A DNA stretch of 64,000 bases, taken from the NCBI RefSeq assembly GCF_002933465.1, contig NZ_PSZE01000021.1, positions 44,827 through 108,826 of the forward strand, written 5' to 3'. Shown here piece after piece: positions 14,703 through 23,056 of the stretch. The DNA is from Nocardia nova. Lineage in GTDB: Bacteria > Actinomycetota > Actinomycetes > Mycobacteriales > Mycobacteriaceae. Each line of letters opens with the position of its first letter. The stretch's first letter is position 1. A program made the translations under genes and the position numbers. The notes under the pieces were generated by a model. It did not search any database. It saw nothing but the letters and a program-made list of their open reading frames with translations, and was not told where the DNA came from.

Positions 14703-14882
14703 CATCCTACGGACCTCCACCGACGATCCGAACCCCCAATCCACAGCCGCACCCCGCTGCTGTCGATTCCGCGCATCGCCGGTCGACCATCTCCGCGTGC
14801 GTGACCGATCGCGCGACGGCGGGCCGCGTCCGGCGCGCTGACTTCACAGCGATTGTCGACCGAACGGCGGTATTCTCGCCGC

Positions 14883-15176
14883 ATGCGCGGCCTGATTCCG
14901 CCGGGGCCCTTCGAGGCCCGCACCGCCGATGCCGCGGTGGGCCGTACCGGCATTGGTTCGCCGGACCGGACGCGTTCGAGATGCTCGGCTGCGCGGCCGG
15001 CCGGGTCGGCGACACACTGTATCTGCGGTTATCGGGCCCGGATGCGACCGATCGACACCGATGCGCCCGCGCGGATCGCCGAACAGCACATCTTCGCCGG
15101 CGCAGGCGACCGCATCGAAGCCATCGATCTGCTCTGCTCCGGCTGGAACCCGGAACGACCCTATTCGCGCACGTAG
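14883..15176 (+). pseudogene. Frameshifted hypothetical ORF
   Basis: Three sections read as one protein only if the frame is changed twice. Frame A from ATG 14883 gives MRGLIPPGPFEARTADAAVG. A second frame gives YRHWFAGPDAFEMLGCAAG, then RVGDTLYLRLSGPD. Frame A returns as RPIDTDAPARIAEQHIFAG, then DRIEAIDLLCSGWNPERPYSRT and a stop. The two shifts cancel (for example a deletion plus an insertion). The product would have about 95 residues and belongs to no family I recognise. It ends 16 bases inside the convergent ftsX. Confidence 0.35.
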
Positions 15177-16066
15177 TAGCGCAGTGTGCCGTAGGCCGTC
15201 AGCGCGGCGAACACGATGCCGACCGGCACCACGGTCAGCGCCACCACCGCGATGTCGTCGCCGGTGATGCGCGGGAAGACCTTCGACGCGAACAGGTCGC
15301 CCAGGGCGCGGTCGATGACCAGCGGCCGCGCGATCATCAGCCCGATCACCGCCAGCACCGACCCGGCCAGCGCGGCGACCACCGCCTCGAGCAGGAACGG
15401 CAGCTGGGTGTACCAGCGCGTGGCACCGACCAGACGCATGATGCCGACTTCCTCACGGCGCGTGAACGCCGCGATCTGCACCATGTTCGCGATCAGCAGC
15501 AGGGCGGCCAGGGCCTGCAGCACGGCCAGGCCGAAGGCCGCGTTGCGCAGGCCGTCGAACAGGCTCACCAGCCGGTCGACGATGTCCTTGTCGTTGCGCA
15601 CGAATCCGACGCCGGGCTTGCCTTGGAAGTCCTTGAAGATGCGTGGGTACTGTGCGGCGTCGGTCATCTTGACGCGCAGCGAGGCCGGCAGCGGCGACTC
15701 GCTGACGTATTTGGCCAGCTCCGGCTGATCCTTGAAGGTCTTCTCCTTCGCCTCCCGGACCGCCTCCTCGCGATTGAGGAACTGCACCGATTCCACGCCG
15801 GGCTCGGCCTTCAGAGCCGACATCAGCGCCTTGCACGGGTCCTGCGAGCAGTCCGGATCGTTGACCGAGACGTCCTCGGTCAGGTACAGCCGCACCTCCA
15901 GCCGGTCCAGGAAGTACTGCTCGGTCTTATCGGCCATCCGGACGGCCAGCATGCCGCCGCCGAGCATGGTGAGCGAGACCGCGGTGGTGAGGATCATCGC
16001 GATGGTCATGGTGACGTTGCGGCGTAGGCCGTTGAAGACCTCACCGAACAGGAAGCTCGCGCGCAT
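15161..16066 (-). CDS. ftsX: Cell division protein FtsX
   Basis: The 301-residue membrane protein has an N-terminal TM (about 20-43), an extracellular domain (about 44-170) and three C-terminal spans (about 178-200, 220-248, 270-292). The extracellular part contains the Cys pair DPDCSQDPCKA, as in the mycobacterial FtsX domain that activates the RipC peptidoglycan hydrolase. The FtsX permease signature FTRREEVGIMRLVGATRWY sits after the second span. ATG 16066 shares its first base with the ftsE stop, so the two are cotranslated. With FtsE it forms a type VII ABC mechanotransmission complex at the septum. Confidence 0.96.
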   Translation of the reverse strand: MRASFLFGEVFNGLRRNVTMTIAMILTTAVSLTMLGGGMLAVRMADKTEQYFLDRLEVRLYLTEDVSVNDPDCSQDPCKALMSALKAEPGVESVQFLNREEAVREAKEKTFKDQPELAKYVSESPLPASLRVKMTDAAQYPRIFKDFQGKPGVGFVRNDKDIVDRLVSLFDGLRNAAFGLAVLQALAALLLIANMVQIAAFTRREEVGIMRLVGATRWYTQLPFLLEAVVAALAGSVLAVIGLMIARPLVIDRALGDLFASKVFPRITGDDIAVVALTVVPVGIVFAALTAYGTLRYYVRE

Positions 16067-16755
16067 TACCGGCCCACCCCGTATACGCCGGTGGCCTCGT
16101 CGCGGACCAGGCGGCCGCGATCGAGTTCGACCACGCGCCGACGCATGGCGTCGACGATGTGATTGTCGTGGGTGGCCATCAGCACCGTGGTGCCCGTGCG
16201 GTTGATGCGTTCCAGCAACATCATGATGTCCTGACTGGTGTCGGGGTCGAGGTTGCCGGTGGGTTCGTCGGCGAGCAGCACCAGCGGCCGGTTCACGAAC
16301 GCCCGTGCGATCGCGACCCGCTGCTGTTCACCGCCGGACAGCTCGGTCGGCAGGCGATCCGCCTTACCGGACAAACCCACCAGGTCCAGTGCCTCCGGCA
16401 CCGCCCGATCGATGAATTTGCGATTCTTGCCGATCACCTCGAGCGCGAACGCCACGTTTTGTTCGACCGTCTTCTGCTGCAACAACCGGAAATCCTGGAA
16501 GACGCAGCCGATGCGCTGGCGCAGCTTGGGCACCCGCCGTCCCGGCAACCGGTCGACCCGGAAATCGGCGACATGCACTTCGCCGGTGGTCGGCTTGACC
16601 TCTTTCAGCAACAGTTGCATGAACGTCGATTTACCCGACCCGGACGGTCCGATAATGAAGACGAACTCGCCCTTGTCGACCTCGACCGAAACATTGTCCA
16701 GCGCGGGTCTCGTCGAGGTTTTATAAGACTTGGTGACGTTCCGCAGGGTGATCAC
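16066..16755 (-). CDS. ftsE: Cell division ATP-binding protein FtsE
   Basis: The 229-residue ABC ATPase carries Walker A GPSGSGKST, the Q-loop VFQDFRLL, signature LSGGEQQRVAIARA, Walker B VLLADEPTGNLD, and the H-loop (MATHD). The start is GTG 16755 (V-ITLRNVTKSY). It drives FtsX conformational change. The order smpB-ftsX-ftsE is that of M. tuberculosis, here with the small membrane pair, recQ and a frameshifted ORF inserted between smpB and ftsX. Confidence 0.96.
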   Translation of the reverse strand: MITLRNVTKSYKTSTRPALDNVSVEVDKGEFVFIIGPSGSGKSTFMQLLLKEVKPTTGEVHVADFRVDRLPGRRVPKLRQRIGCVFQDFRLLQQKTVEQNVAFALEVIGKNRKFIDRAVPEALDLVGLSGKADRLPTELSGGEQQRVAIARAFVNRPLVLLADEPTGNLDPDTSQDIMMLLERINRTGTTVLMATHDNHIVDAMRRRVVELDRGRLVRDEATGVYGVGR

Positions 16756-16829
16756 GAGGTGCCAGTGTAGCCAGCGAAGTCATGGCACACTCCGGCCCAC
16801 TCCGCGGCATGCGACTTGTCACAGAGACG

Positions 16830-16985
16830 TCAGCGGGCGGGCGCGGTCGTCAGCGCGGAACCGGAAACGGTATTCGCGATGTTGAAACCGGAATGGTCCG
16901 GCGTGGCCGGTTTCACGAACAGATACAACACGAGCGTCGCGACCCAGACACTGAGCAGGATCGCGGTCGATTTACGCGGTTTCAC
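16830..16985 (-). CDS. 51-residue membrane protein, positional equivalent of Rv3103c
   Basis: GTG 16985 opens a 51-codon frame: VKPRKSTAILLSVWVATLVL, then YLFVKP and a polar tail ending TTAPAR. There is one membrane span. It overlaps the mscS-like 3' end by 14 bases in another frame, indicating translational coupling. In M. tuberculosis a proline-rich membrane protein (Rv3103c) occupies this slot between ftsE and the Rv3104c channel. The span motif W-V-A-x-L-V-L-Y-L-x-V-K-P matches the two small proteins at 11958-12461, so the window has three members of one mini-family. Confidence 0.65.
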   Translation of the reverse strand: MKPRKSTAILLSVWVATLVLYLFVKPATPDHSGFNIANTVSGSALTTAPAR

Positions 16986-17829
16986 TCAAACCCTCCCGAC
17001 GCAGCGCCGCGGCGACACGCACGCGCAGCTCACGTCCGACGTCGAATTGTTTACCCGGCAGTGTGCGGGCCACCATCCGGATGTTCATCTGGTCGACGGT
17101 GAGATCTTCCAGACCCATCACCGTAGGTTCGTCCAGCAGTAGCGATTTCAGGCGGCGATCCTGAAATGCCTTGGCGCCCACCTCGTGCAGAATCTCGTTG
17201 ACCTTGGTGATATCGGCGGTGGCGGGCACCGGCACATCGATTGCCGCACGGGCCCAATCCTTCGACAGATTGGTCACTTTCACGATCTGCCCGTTGGGCA
17301 CCGTGATGACCTCCCCGTCGGGATTGCGCAGCGTGGTGATCCGCAGTGTGACGTCCTCCACGGTACCTTCGGCCGGCTCGGATTGCCCGGTGACCGCGAT
17401 GCGCACCACATCACCGAATCCGTATTGCCGCTCGGTGATCAGGAAGAATCCGGCGAGCAGGTCCTGCACGACGCGCTGGGCGCCGAAGCCGAGCGCGGCA
17501 CCGAGTACCGCCGCCGGCGCGACCAGGCCGCTGAGCTGGAAGCCCAAGCGCCGCAACACTTCCAGCGATACCAGGAAATACACGATCACCAGCACCACCC
17601 AGGTGATGACCTGGGCCAGCGCGTGCCGATGTTTGGCGGCCTCGGTGCGCACCAGCGAATCGCTGCTCTGGAAGCCGGAGTCGATGCGGCGGGTGATCCG
17701 GTCGCGCACGAAGGTGGCGAAGCGGCTGAACAGCATCGCGCCCACGATCAGCAGCACGATCTCGAGGCCGCTGCCGCGCAGCCACGAGGTGAATGCCGCC
17801 CCGGTTCCGGCCGCGAGAGTCGTCGTCAT
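16972..17829 (-). CDS. Small-conductance mechanosensitive channel family protein (MscS)
   Basis: The 285-residue protein starts at ATG 17829 (AAAGGA 7 bases upstream). It has TM spans at about 23-41 and 75-95, and the pore helix VAPAAVLGAALGFGAQRVVQDLLAGFFL, which shows the Gly/Ala ridge of MscS TM3. The beta domain (YGFGDVVRIAV ... GTVEDVTLRITTLRNPDG ... VPNGQIVKVTNLS) and C-terminal alpha/beta domain follow. It releases osmolytes during hypo-osmotic shock. It is the counterpart of Rv3104c and lies in the prfB-ftsEX operon, suggesting a link between envelope tension and division. Confidence 0.9.
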   Translation of the reverse strand: MTTTLAAGTGAAFTSWLRGSGLEIVLLIVGAMLFSRFATFVRDRITRRIDSGFQSSDSLVRTEAAKHRHALAQVITWVVLVIVYFLVSLEVLRRLGFQLSGLVAPAAVLGAALGFGAQRVVQDLLAGFFLITERQYGFGDVVRIAVTGQSEPAEGTVEDVTLRITTLRNPDGEVITVPNGQIVKVTNLSKDWARAAIDVPVPATADITKVNEILHEVGAKAFQDRRLKSLLLDEPTVMGLEDLTVDQMNIRMVARTLPGKQFDVGRELRVRVAAALRREGLSETA

Positions 17830-17956
17830 CGGCGCATCCTTTCCGGTATCAACCGTGCACCGACACCAGCCGTTCTGCCGCCCGAACACACGCCAGACAG
17901 GTTACTACGACCGACCACCGACCGATATGCCGTGATTGCGCCGTGATAGGCGGGTT

Positions 17957-19069
17957 TCACGCGTCCTGGCGCATCCGCCAGCGGATTCCCTCTTCGATGA
18001 AGCTGTCGATATCACCGTCGAGAACCGAGGACGGATTGTTCACCTCGAAGTTGGTGCGCAGGTCCTTAACCATCTGGTAGGGGTGCAGCACGTACGAGCG
18101 CATCTGATTACCCCAGGAGGCGCCCTCGGTGGTCTTGAGCGCATCCATCTCGGCGCGCTCCTCCTGCCGTTTGCGTTCCAGCAGCTTGGCCTGTAGCACG
18201 CGCATGGCCGAAATCTTGTTCTGCAGCTGTGATTTCTCGTTCTGGCAGGTCACCACGATGCCGGTGGGAATGTGGGTGATCCGCACCGCCGAGTCGGTGG
18301 TGTTGACGCTCTGGCCACCCGGACCCGAGGAGCGGTACACGTCGACGCGGATCTCCGATTCCGGGACCTCGATATGGTCGGTGCCCTCGACCACCGGCAG
18401 CACCTCTACCTCGGCGAAGGAGGTCTGGCGCCGGCCCTGGTTGTCGAAGGGGCTGATCCGCACCAGGCGGTGGGTCCCCATCTCCACCGAGAGGGTGCCG
18501 TAGGCGTAGGGCACCTTGACCGCGAAGGTGGCGCTCTTGATGCCCGCCTCCTCGGCGTAGGAGGTGTCGTAGATCTCGACCGGGTACTTGTGGCGCTCGG
18601 CCCAGCGCACGTACATGCGCATCAGCATCTGCGCCCAATCGGCGGCGTCCACACCACCGGCACCCGACCGGATGTTGACCAGCGCCTCGCGCTTGTCGTA
18701 CTCGCCCGAGAGCAGCGTACGGACCTCCATCGCCTCGACATCGGCGTGCAGCGCGGCCCGTTCGGCATCGGCATCGGCAAGGGCTGAGGTGCGCGCCTCG
18801 CCCTCCTCCTCTTCGGCGAGTTCGTAGAGCACTGGCAGATCGTCGAGCCGCTGCCGCAGTTCGGTGACGCGGCGCAGCTCACCCTGCGCGTGCGACAGCT
18901 CGCTGGTCACCTGCTGGGCGTGTTCCTGGTTGTTCCACAGCTCCGGGTCGGCGGCCTGATGTTCGAGCTCGTCGATGCGACGGCGCAGCTCGTCGACGTC
19001 GAGTACCGACTCGACAGTCTTCAACGTGGTGTCGAGTTCGGCGAGATCAGCGGAAACGTCAGGATGCAC
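17957..19069 (-). CDS. prfB: Peptide chain release factor 2
   Basis: The 370-residue protein starts at GTG 19069 (VHPDVSADLAELDTTLKTVE, like the M. tuberculosis start). It contains the SPF stop-codon recognition tripeptide (VRISPFDNQGRRQ) and the catalytic GGQ loop (SSGPGGQSVNTTDSAVR). It terminates translation at UGA and UAA. The coding frame is continuous, so the programmed +1 frameshift of E. coli prfB is absent, as in other actinobacteria. A longer in-frame upstream extension exists but lacks homology. It heads the leftward prfB-mscS-ftsE-ftsX group. Confidence 0.96.
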   Translation of the reverse strand: MHPDVSADLAELDTTLKTVESVLDVDELRRRIDELEHQAADPELWNNQEHAQQVTSELSHAQGELRRVTELRQRLDDLPVLYELAEEEEGEARTSALADADAERAALHADVEAMEVRTLLSGEYDKREALVNIRSGAGGVDAADWAQMLMRMYVRWAERHKYPVEIYDTSYAEEAGIKSATFAVKVPYAYGTLSVEMGTHRLVRISPFDNQGRRQTSFAEVEVLPVVEGTDHIEVPESEIRVDVYRSSGPGGQSVNTTDSAVRITHIPTGIVVTCQNEKSQLQNKISAMRVLQAKLLERKRQEERAEMDALKTTEGASWGNQMRSYVLHPYQMVKDLRTNFEVNNPSSVLDGDIDSFIEEGIRWRMRQDA

Positions 19070-19152
19070 GGTTGTCCAATCTACCGCTCGCGCAGGTGGC
19101 GGTGAAATGCGGCGAGTCGTCGGCAGCACGGGCGATGCGGCGGGCGGCCGGC

Positions 19153-20010
19153 TCAGCCCGATACCGCGCGCAATCCACCCGGGCGGCGGCCCAGCAGCGC
19201 ATCGAGGGCCGCGGTGGTCGCGTCGTCGGCGGGCAGCTGGACCTGGATGTACTGGTCGTCGTCGGCGGACAGGTCCAGCCGTTCGTAGGCCAGCCGCAGC
19301 GGACCCGCCTCGGGATGGTCCATCCGGCTGATGCCGCTGGTATCCGGCAGTCCGGCGATGTCGGCGACACGGTGCGTGAATTCCGCACCCGCCAGCAGCG
19401 TCAGCTCGTCGGCGAGCGCGGCGATGGCCGGATCCGAACGGAAGGGACCGGCCTTCAGATTCGCCACCGCGAGATCGGCACGACGGTCCCACTCCGGGTA
19501 GACGATGCGGGCACGCGGATCGGTGAACAGCCAGCGCGGGTAGTCCGCGGGTAGGCCGTGGTCGAGCAGGCCGGTGCCGCCGACCAGCGCGAGATAGCCA
19601 TCGGTGCAGCTCAGGATCTCACCGACACGGTTGAAGACGGCCGCGGGCGCCGGTGCGAGACGGTCCAGAATCGCTTGCACCGCAGGCCGGACCAGACGAT
19701 TGGGCAGCGCGCCGCCCGTACAGCTGAATCCGGGATCGGCGGATTTGACCAGCCGATGCAGCTGGACGCGCTCGCTCGGGCTCAATCGGAGAGCATCGGC
19801 CAATGCGGACAGCACGCCCGCCGACGGATGCCGGTCGCGGCCCTGCTCCAACCGGATCAGGTATTCGACGCTGACTCCGGCGAGTGTCGCGAGTTCGGCG
19901 CGGCGCAGGCCCGGGGTGCGGCGTCGAGGTCCGGCCGGGAGTCCGACCTCGGCGGGGGTGACCGCCGCACGCCGAGTCCGCAGGAAAAGCCCCAGCTCGT
20001 TATCGCTCAC
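19153..20010 (-). CDS. XRE regulator with MmyB-like ligand-binding domain
   Basis: The 285-residue protein has an N-terminal HTH (about 1-80) with the typical RRRTPGLRRAELATLAGVS and IRLEQGRDRHPS motifs. A PAS-like ligand domain of the MmyB/MLTR type follows (about 105-275; FNRVGEILSCTDGYLALVG, DLAVANLKAGPFRSDPAIAA, ISRMDHPEAGPLRLAYERLDL). Family members bind fatty-acid-like or quinone ligands and usually repress a divergent oxidoreductase gene. Here the divergent neighbour is an FMN reductase starting 133 bases away, and a broken SDR follows it. Confidence 0.88.
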   Translation of the reverse strand: MSDNELGLFLRTRRAAVTPAEVGLPAGPRRRTPGLRRAELATLAGVSVEYLIRLEQGRDRHPSAGVLSALADALRLSPSERVQLHRLVKSADPGFSCTGGALPNRLVRPAVQAILDRLAPAPAAVFNRVGEILSCTDGYLALVGGTGLLDHGLPADYPRWLFTDPRARIVYPEWDRRADLAVANLKAGPFRSDPAIAALADELTLLAGAEFTHRVADIAGLPDTSGISRMDHPEAGPLRLAYERLDLSADDDQYIQVQLPADDATTAALDALLGRRPGGLRAVSG

Positions 20011-20142
20011 AGATCGACGCTAACAGCGCGGGGCGCGCCGAGGGTATCCCTGTGACTACCACCCTCACAGCGGGCTCCCTGGTCTCGCGCCCGGACGGCA
20101 GAGTCGACGACAGCGAACAACGCCTTCCGAAGGAGATCCGAA

Positions 20143-20730
20143 ATGTCCAGCGCCACAATGCGGCTCGCAATCGTCATCGCCAGCGTCCGGGAGGGCCGCT
20201 TCGGGCCGGTCGTCGGTGAGTGGTTCGCCGAGCGGGCCCGGCGGCACGGCGGCTTCGAGGTCGACCTGATCGATCTCGCCGAGGCCGATCTGCCCGTCGC
20301 ACTGCCGGCGGTTCCGCCGCGGATGGAACCGAATCCCCCGCGTCCCGCCGGAATGGTCGATCTGACCCGGCGTCTGGACGCCGCGGATGCGATCGTCATC
20401 GTCACTCCGGACATCAACAGCAGTTACCCGGCCTCGATCAAGACCGCGATCGACTGGCACTACACGCAGTGGGACCGCAAGGCGATCGGCTTCGTGGGTT
20501 ACAGCGGGGCGAGCGGCGGGCTGAACGCCATCGCCCACCTGCGGCAGGTGTTCGCCGAGCTGAACGCGCACACGATCCGGGACTATGTGTCCTTCCCTCG
20601 GTACTACCAGCATTTCGACGCCGCGCGACGATGGACCGCGCCGACCGAATCCGAAGCGGCGGCAGCGGACATGCTCGACCAATTGCACTGGTGGGCACGT
20701 GCTTTGGCGGCAGCGCGGGTCGCGGCGTGA
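20143..20730 (+). CDS. NADPH-dependent FMN reductase / quinone reductase family
   Basis: The 195-residue flavodoxin-like protein has the N-terminal phosphate loop ASVREGRFGPVVGEWF (S-x-R-x-G), the central VTPDINSSYPASIKTAIDW that contacts FMN, and GFVGYSGASGGLNAI. AAGGAG stands 8 bases before the ATG. Members transfer electrons from NAD(P)H to FMN or quinones and often respond to electrophile stress. It is divergent from the XRE/MmyB regulator, its probable repressor. Confidence 0.88.
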   Translation: MSSATMRLAIVIASVREGRFGPVVGEWFAERARRHGGFEVDLIDLAEADLPVALPAVPPRMEPNPPRPAGMVDLTRRLDAADAIVIVTPDINSSYPASIKTAIDWHYTQWDRKAIGFVGYSGASGGLNAIAHLRQVFAELNAHTIRDYVSFPRYYQHFDAARRWTAPTESEAAAADMLDQLHWWARALAAARVAA

Positions 20731-20768
20731 ACAGCGGCTGACGCAGCAACGAGGTCTGCACCCGGCCG

Positions 20769-21200
20769 GTGGAGCTGGCCGACGCCTGCCTGGCCGGTGA
20801 GGAGGAACGTGCCCGCGGCATCGCCGAATCGTTCGGCGACCTGGGCGCGATCCAGGCCTATCCGGCGACGAAAGCGGCCCTGGCCTGGTACGCCCGGACC
20901 AGATCGGCGGAGTACATCGCCGACGGCATCCGCCTCAACGCCATCGCGCCCGGCATCATCGACACCCCGATGACCCAGGAGGGCAGCAAGGACGCGCTCA
21001 CCGGTGAGGGCATGAAGCAGTTCCTCGCCATGACCCCGATCGGGCGGCCCGGCCACCCGGAGGAGATCGCCGACCTCGCGGCGTTCCTGCTGTCGGACAA
21101 GGCCGGCTTCTTCGTCGGATCGGTGATCTTCTGCGACGGCGGAATCGACGCGGCCTTCCGCGGTAAGGATTGGCCCGCGGTCTGGAATCCGCAGCGGTAG
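20769..21200 (+). pseudogene. Short-chain dehydrogenase, N-terminus missing
   Basis: The frame encodes only the C-terminal half of an SDR: catalytic YPATKAALAWYAR (Y-x3-K), the NAIAPGIIDTPM loop, IGRPGHPEEIADLAAFLLSD, and FFVGSVIFCDGGIDAAF. The N-terminal cofactor fold (T-G-x3-G-x-G), the NAG motif and the catalytic Ser are absent. Only 38 bases separate it from the FMN reductase, so the first half was deleted. A normal SDR is 250-280 aa; 143 remain. It was probably once cotranscribed with the reductase. Confidence 0.75.
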
Positions 21201-21260
21201 CGCGTATCGCCGGCGAGGCCGCGAATGGCTCCGATCGGGTGCGCCCATTACGGTTGCCGT

Positions 21261-22046
21261 GTGAGCGATCATGCCGGCGATCTCGACCTTGCCCTGCTGT
21301 TGGCCGATGCGGCCGATGCGATCACCCGTGATCGTTTCGGCGCACTCGACCTGAAGGTGAACAGCAAACCGGATCTGACCCCGGTCTCGGACGCGGATCT
21401 GGCGGTGGAGCGGTCGCTGCGCGAGATTCTCATCGAGCGGCGGCCGCACGACGCCGTGCTCGGTGAGGAGTTCGGTGGTGAGGCCGAGTTCATCGGACGG
21501 CAGTGGGTGATCGATCCGATCGACGGCACCAAGAACTTCGTGCGCGGAGTTCCGGTGTGGGCCAGTCTGATCGCGCTGCTGCAGGACGGCGTTCCGGTCG
21601 TCGGCGTCGTCAGCGCGCCCGCGCTGAGCCGCCGCTGGTGGGCCGCAACGGGTTCCGGCGCGTGGACCCGTTTCGAGACCGGAGAGCCGAAGCCGATCAC
21701 CGTCTCCGAGGTCGGCGGACTGAATTCGGCCAGTCTCGCGATCTCCAGCCTGTCCGGCTGGCGAGACCTGGGGCTGCGTGAGCAGTTGGTCGACCTGACC
21801 GATCAGGTGTGGCGCACCCGCGGCTACGGCGACTTCTTCGGCTATTGCCTGCTCGCCGAGGGCGCGGTCGACATCGCCACCGAACCGGAGGTCTCGCTGT
21901 GGGACCTCGCACCGCTCGATGTGCTCGTGCGCGAGGCCGGCGGCCGCTTCACCGCCCTGGATGGAACCCCCGGACCGCATCACGGCAGCGCGGTCGCCAC
22001 CAACGGATTGCTGCACGACTCCGTACTCGAGGCGCTGCGCGGCTGA
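21261..22046 (+). CDS. hisN: Histidinol-phosphatase, inositol monophosphatase family
   Basis: The 261-residue protein starts at GTG 21261. It has the metal-binding motifs of the family: GEEFGG, WVIDPIDGTKNFVRGVPVW (D-P-x-D-G-T) and WDLAPLDVLVREAGG (W-D-x-AP). In mycobacteria the corresponding gene Rv3137 encodes the histidine-pathway phosphatase acting on L-histidinol phosphate with Mg2+. A general inositol monophosphatase activity cannot be excluded from sequence alone. It is followed (after an ABC exporter) by fadE24-fadE23, as Rv3137 precedes Rv3139/Rv3140. Confidence 0.88.
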   Translation: MSDHAGDLDLALLLADAADAITRDRFGALDLKVNSKPDLTPVSDADLAVERSLREILIERRPHDAVLGEEFGGEAEFIGRQWVIDPIDGTKNFVRGVPVWASLIALLQDGVPVVGVVSAPALSRRWWAATGSGAWTRFETGEPKPITVSEVGGLNSASLAISSLSGWRDLGLREQLVDLTDQVWRTRGYGDFFGYCLLAEGAVDIATEPEVSLWDLAPLDVLVREAGGRFTALDGTPGPHHGSAVATNGLLHDSVLEALRG

Positions 22047-22068
22047 GACACCGGCCGCCGTGCCGGCA

Positions 22069-22100
22069 GGCCGCGGTGACATAAGGCCGCGGTGACATAA
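22069..22100. repeat. Perfect 16-bp tandem duplication
   Basis: The unit GGCCGCGGTGACATAA occurs twice head to tail between hisN and the ABC ATPase gene. It is a recent slippage duplication or a doubled regulatory site. Confidence 0.8.
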
Positions 22101-22162
22101 GTCAGTGCCGACGGGTTCGCAAGGCTCTGCTCTGCCCGGCCCCGGCCGCGCAATCTGAGACC

Positions 22163-23056
22163 ATGCCACCGATGATCGCGATGCGCGGCCTGACCAAGTT
22201 CTACGGTCATACGCCGGCACTGCTGGACCTGGACCTCGAGGTTCCGCCGGGAGTGATTTTCGGATACCTGGGTCCCAACGGGGCCGGTAAGACGACGACC
22301 GTCCGGATACTCGTCGGCCTCATGCGGCCGACCCGCGGTTCGGTCGCGGTCGCGGGCGCGGACGTCGGGCGTGACCGATCGGCCGCGCAGCGCCATATCG
22401 GCTATCTCCCCGGCCAGTTCGTCGCCTATCCGGATCTCACCGCGGAGCGGTATCTGACCTACCTGGCCCGGCTTCGCGGCGACGTCGATCCGGTGGTTCC
22501 GCGCGAATTGGCCGAACGCCTGAACCTGGATACCTCGACTCGAATCTCGGCGATGTCGCACGGCAATCGGCAGAAGGTCGGATTGGTGCAGGCATTCATG
22601 GCCGAACCGGACGTACTCGTGCTCGACGAACCGACCCAGGGGCTGGATCCGCTGGTCCAGCGAGAATTCCTGGCCCTGTTACGTGAGGCCCGCGACGCCG
22701 GGCGCACCGTCTTCCTGTCCTCGCACGTGTTGTCGGAGGTGCAGGCGGTCGCCGACACGGTGGCGATTCTGCGGCGGGGCCGGTTGGTCGAAGTCCGGTC
22801 GGTCGCGGCGCTGGCGGCGCAGTCGCTGCGCCGGCTCGACCTCGCCTTCGCCTCCACACCTCCGGAACCGCAGCTCCTGGCCGCTGTCGGCGGGGTGCGA
22901 TCGGTCAGCGGCGCCGGTCCGGTGCTGCACATCGAGGTGGACGGCTCGACGGCCGAACTCCTGAAGTTCGTCGCACCCTACGGGGTGGTCGACGTGATCA
23001 GCCACGAACCCGATCTCGAAGAGGTCTTCCTCACCTACTACGGACAGGACAGCTGA
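22163..23056 (+). CDS. ABC transporter ATP-binding protein
   Basis: The 297-residue DrrA-like ATPase has Walker A GPNGAGKTTT, the Q-loop LPGQFVAYPDL, an unusual signature ISAMSHGNRQKVG (SHGNRQ in place of SGGxxQ), Walker B VLVLDEPTQGLDP and the H-loop SSHVLSE. The C-terminal about 80 residues form the usual regulatory extension. It energises export by the permease encoded next, with which it shares one base (TGATG at 23056). The substrate is unknown; multidrug or lipid export is typical for this two-gene type. Confidence 0.9.
   Translation: MPPMIAMRGLTKFYGHTPALLDLDLEVPPGVIFGYLGPNGAGKTTTVRILVGLMRPTRGSVAVAGADVGRDRSAAQRHIGYLPGQFVAYPDLTAERYLTYLARLRGDVDPVVPRELAERLNLDTSTRISAMSHGNRQKVGLVQAFMAEPDVLVLDEPTQGLDPLVQREFLALLREARDAGRTVFLSSHVLSEVQAVADTVAILRRGRLVEVRSVAALAAQSLRRLDLAFASTPPEPQLLAAVGGVRSVSGAGPVLHIEVDGSTAELLKFVAPYGVVDVISHEPDLEEVFLTYYGQDS

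Noticed and set aside
17957..19492. Programmed frameshift or longer N-terminus for prfB
   Set aside because: The frame from GTG 19069 is continuous with no internal UGA. The upstream in-frame extension is Arg-rich and antisense to the start of the neighbouring region.
20604..22220. A 538-codon minus-strand frame opposite the FMN reductase, SDR remnant and hisN
   Set aside because: It runs antisense to genes with clear motifs and encodes low-complexity Arg/Gly/Ala sequence.
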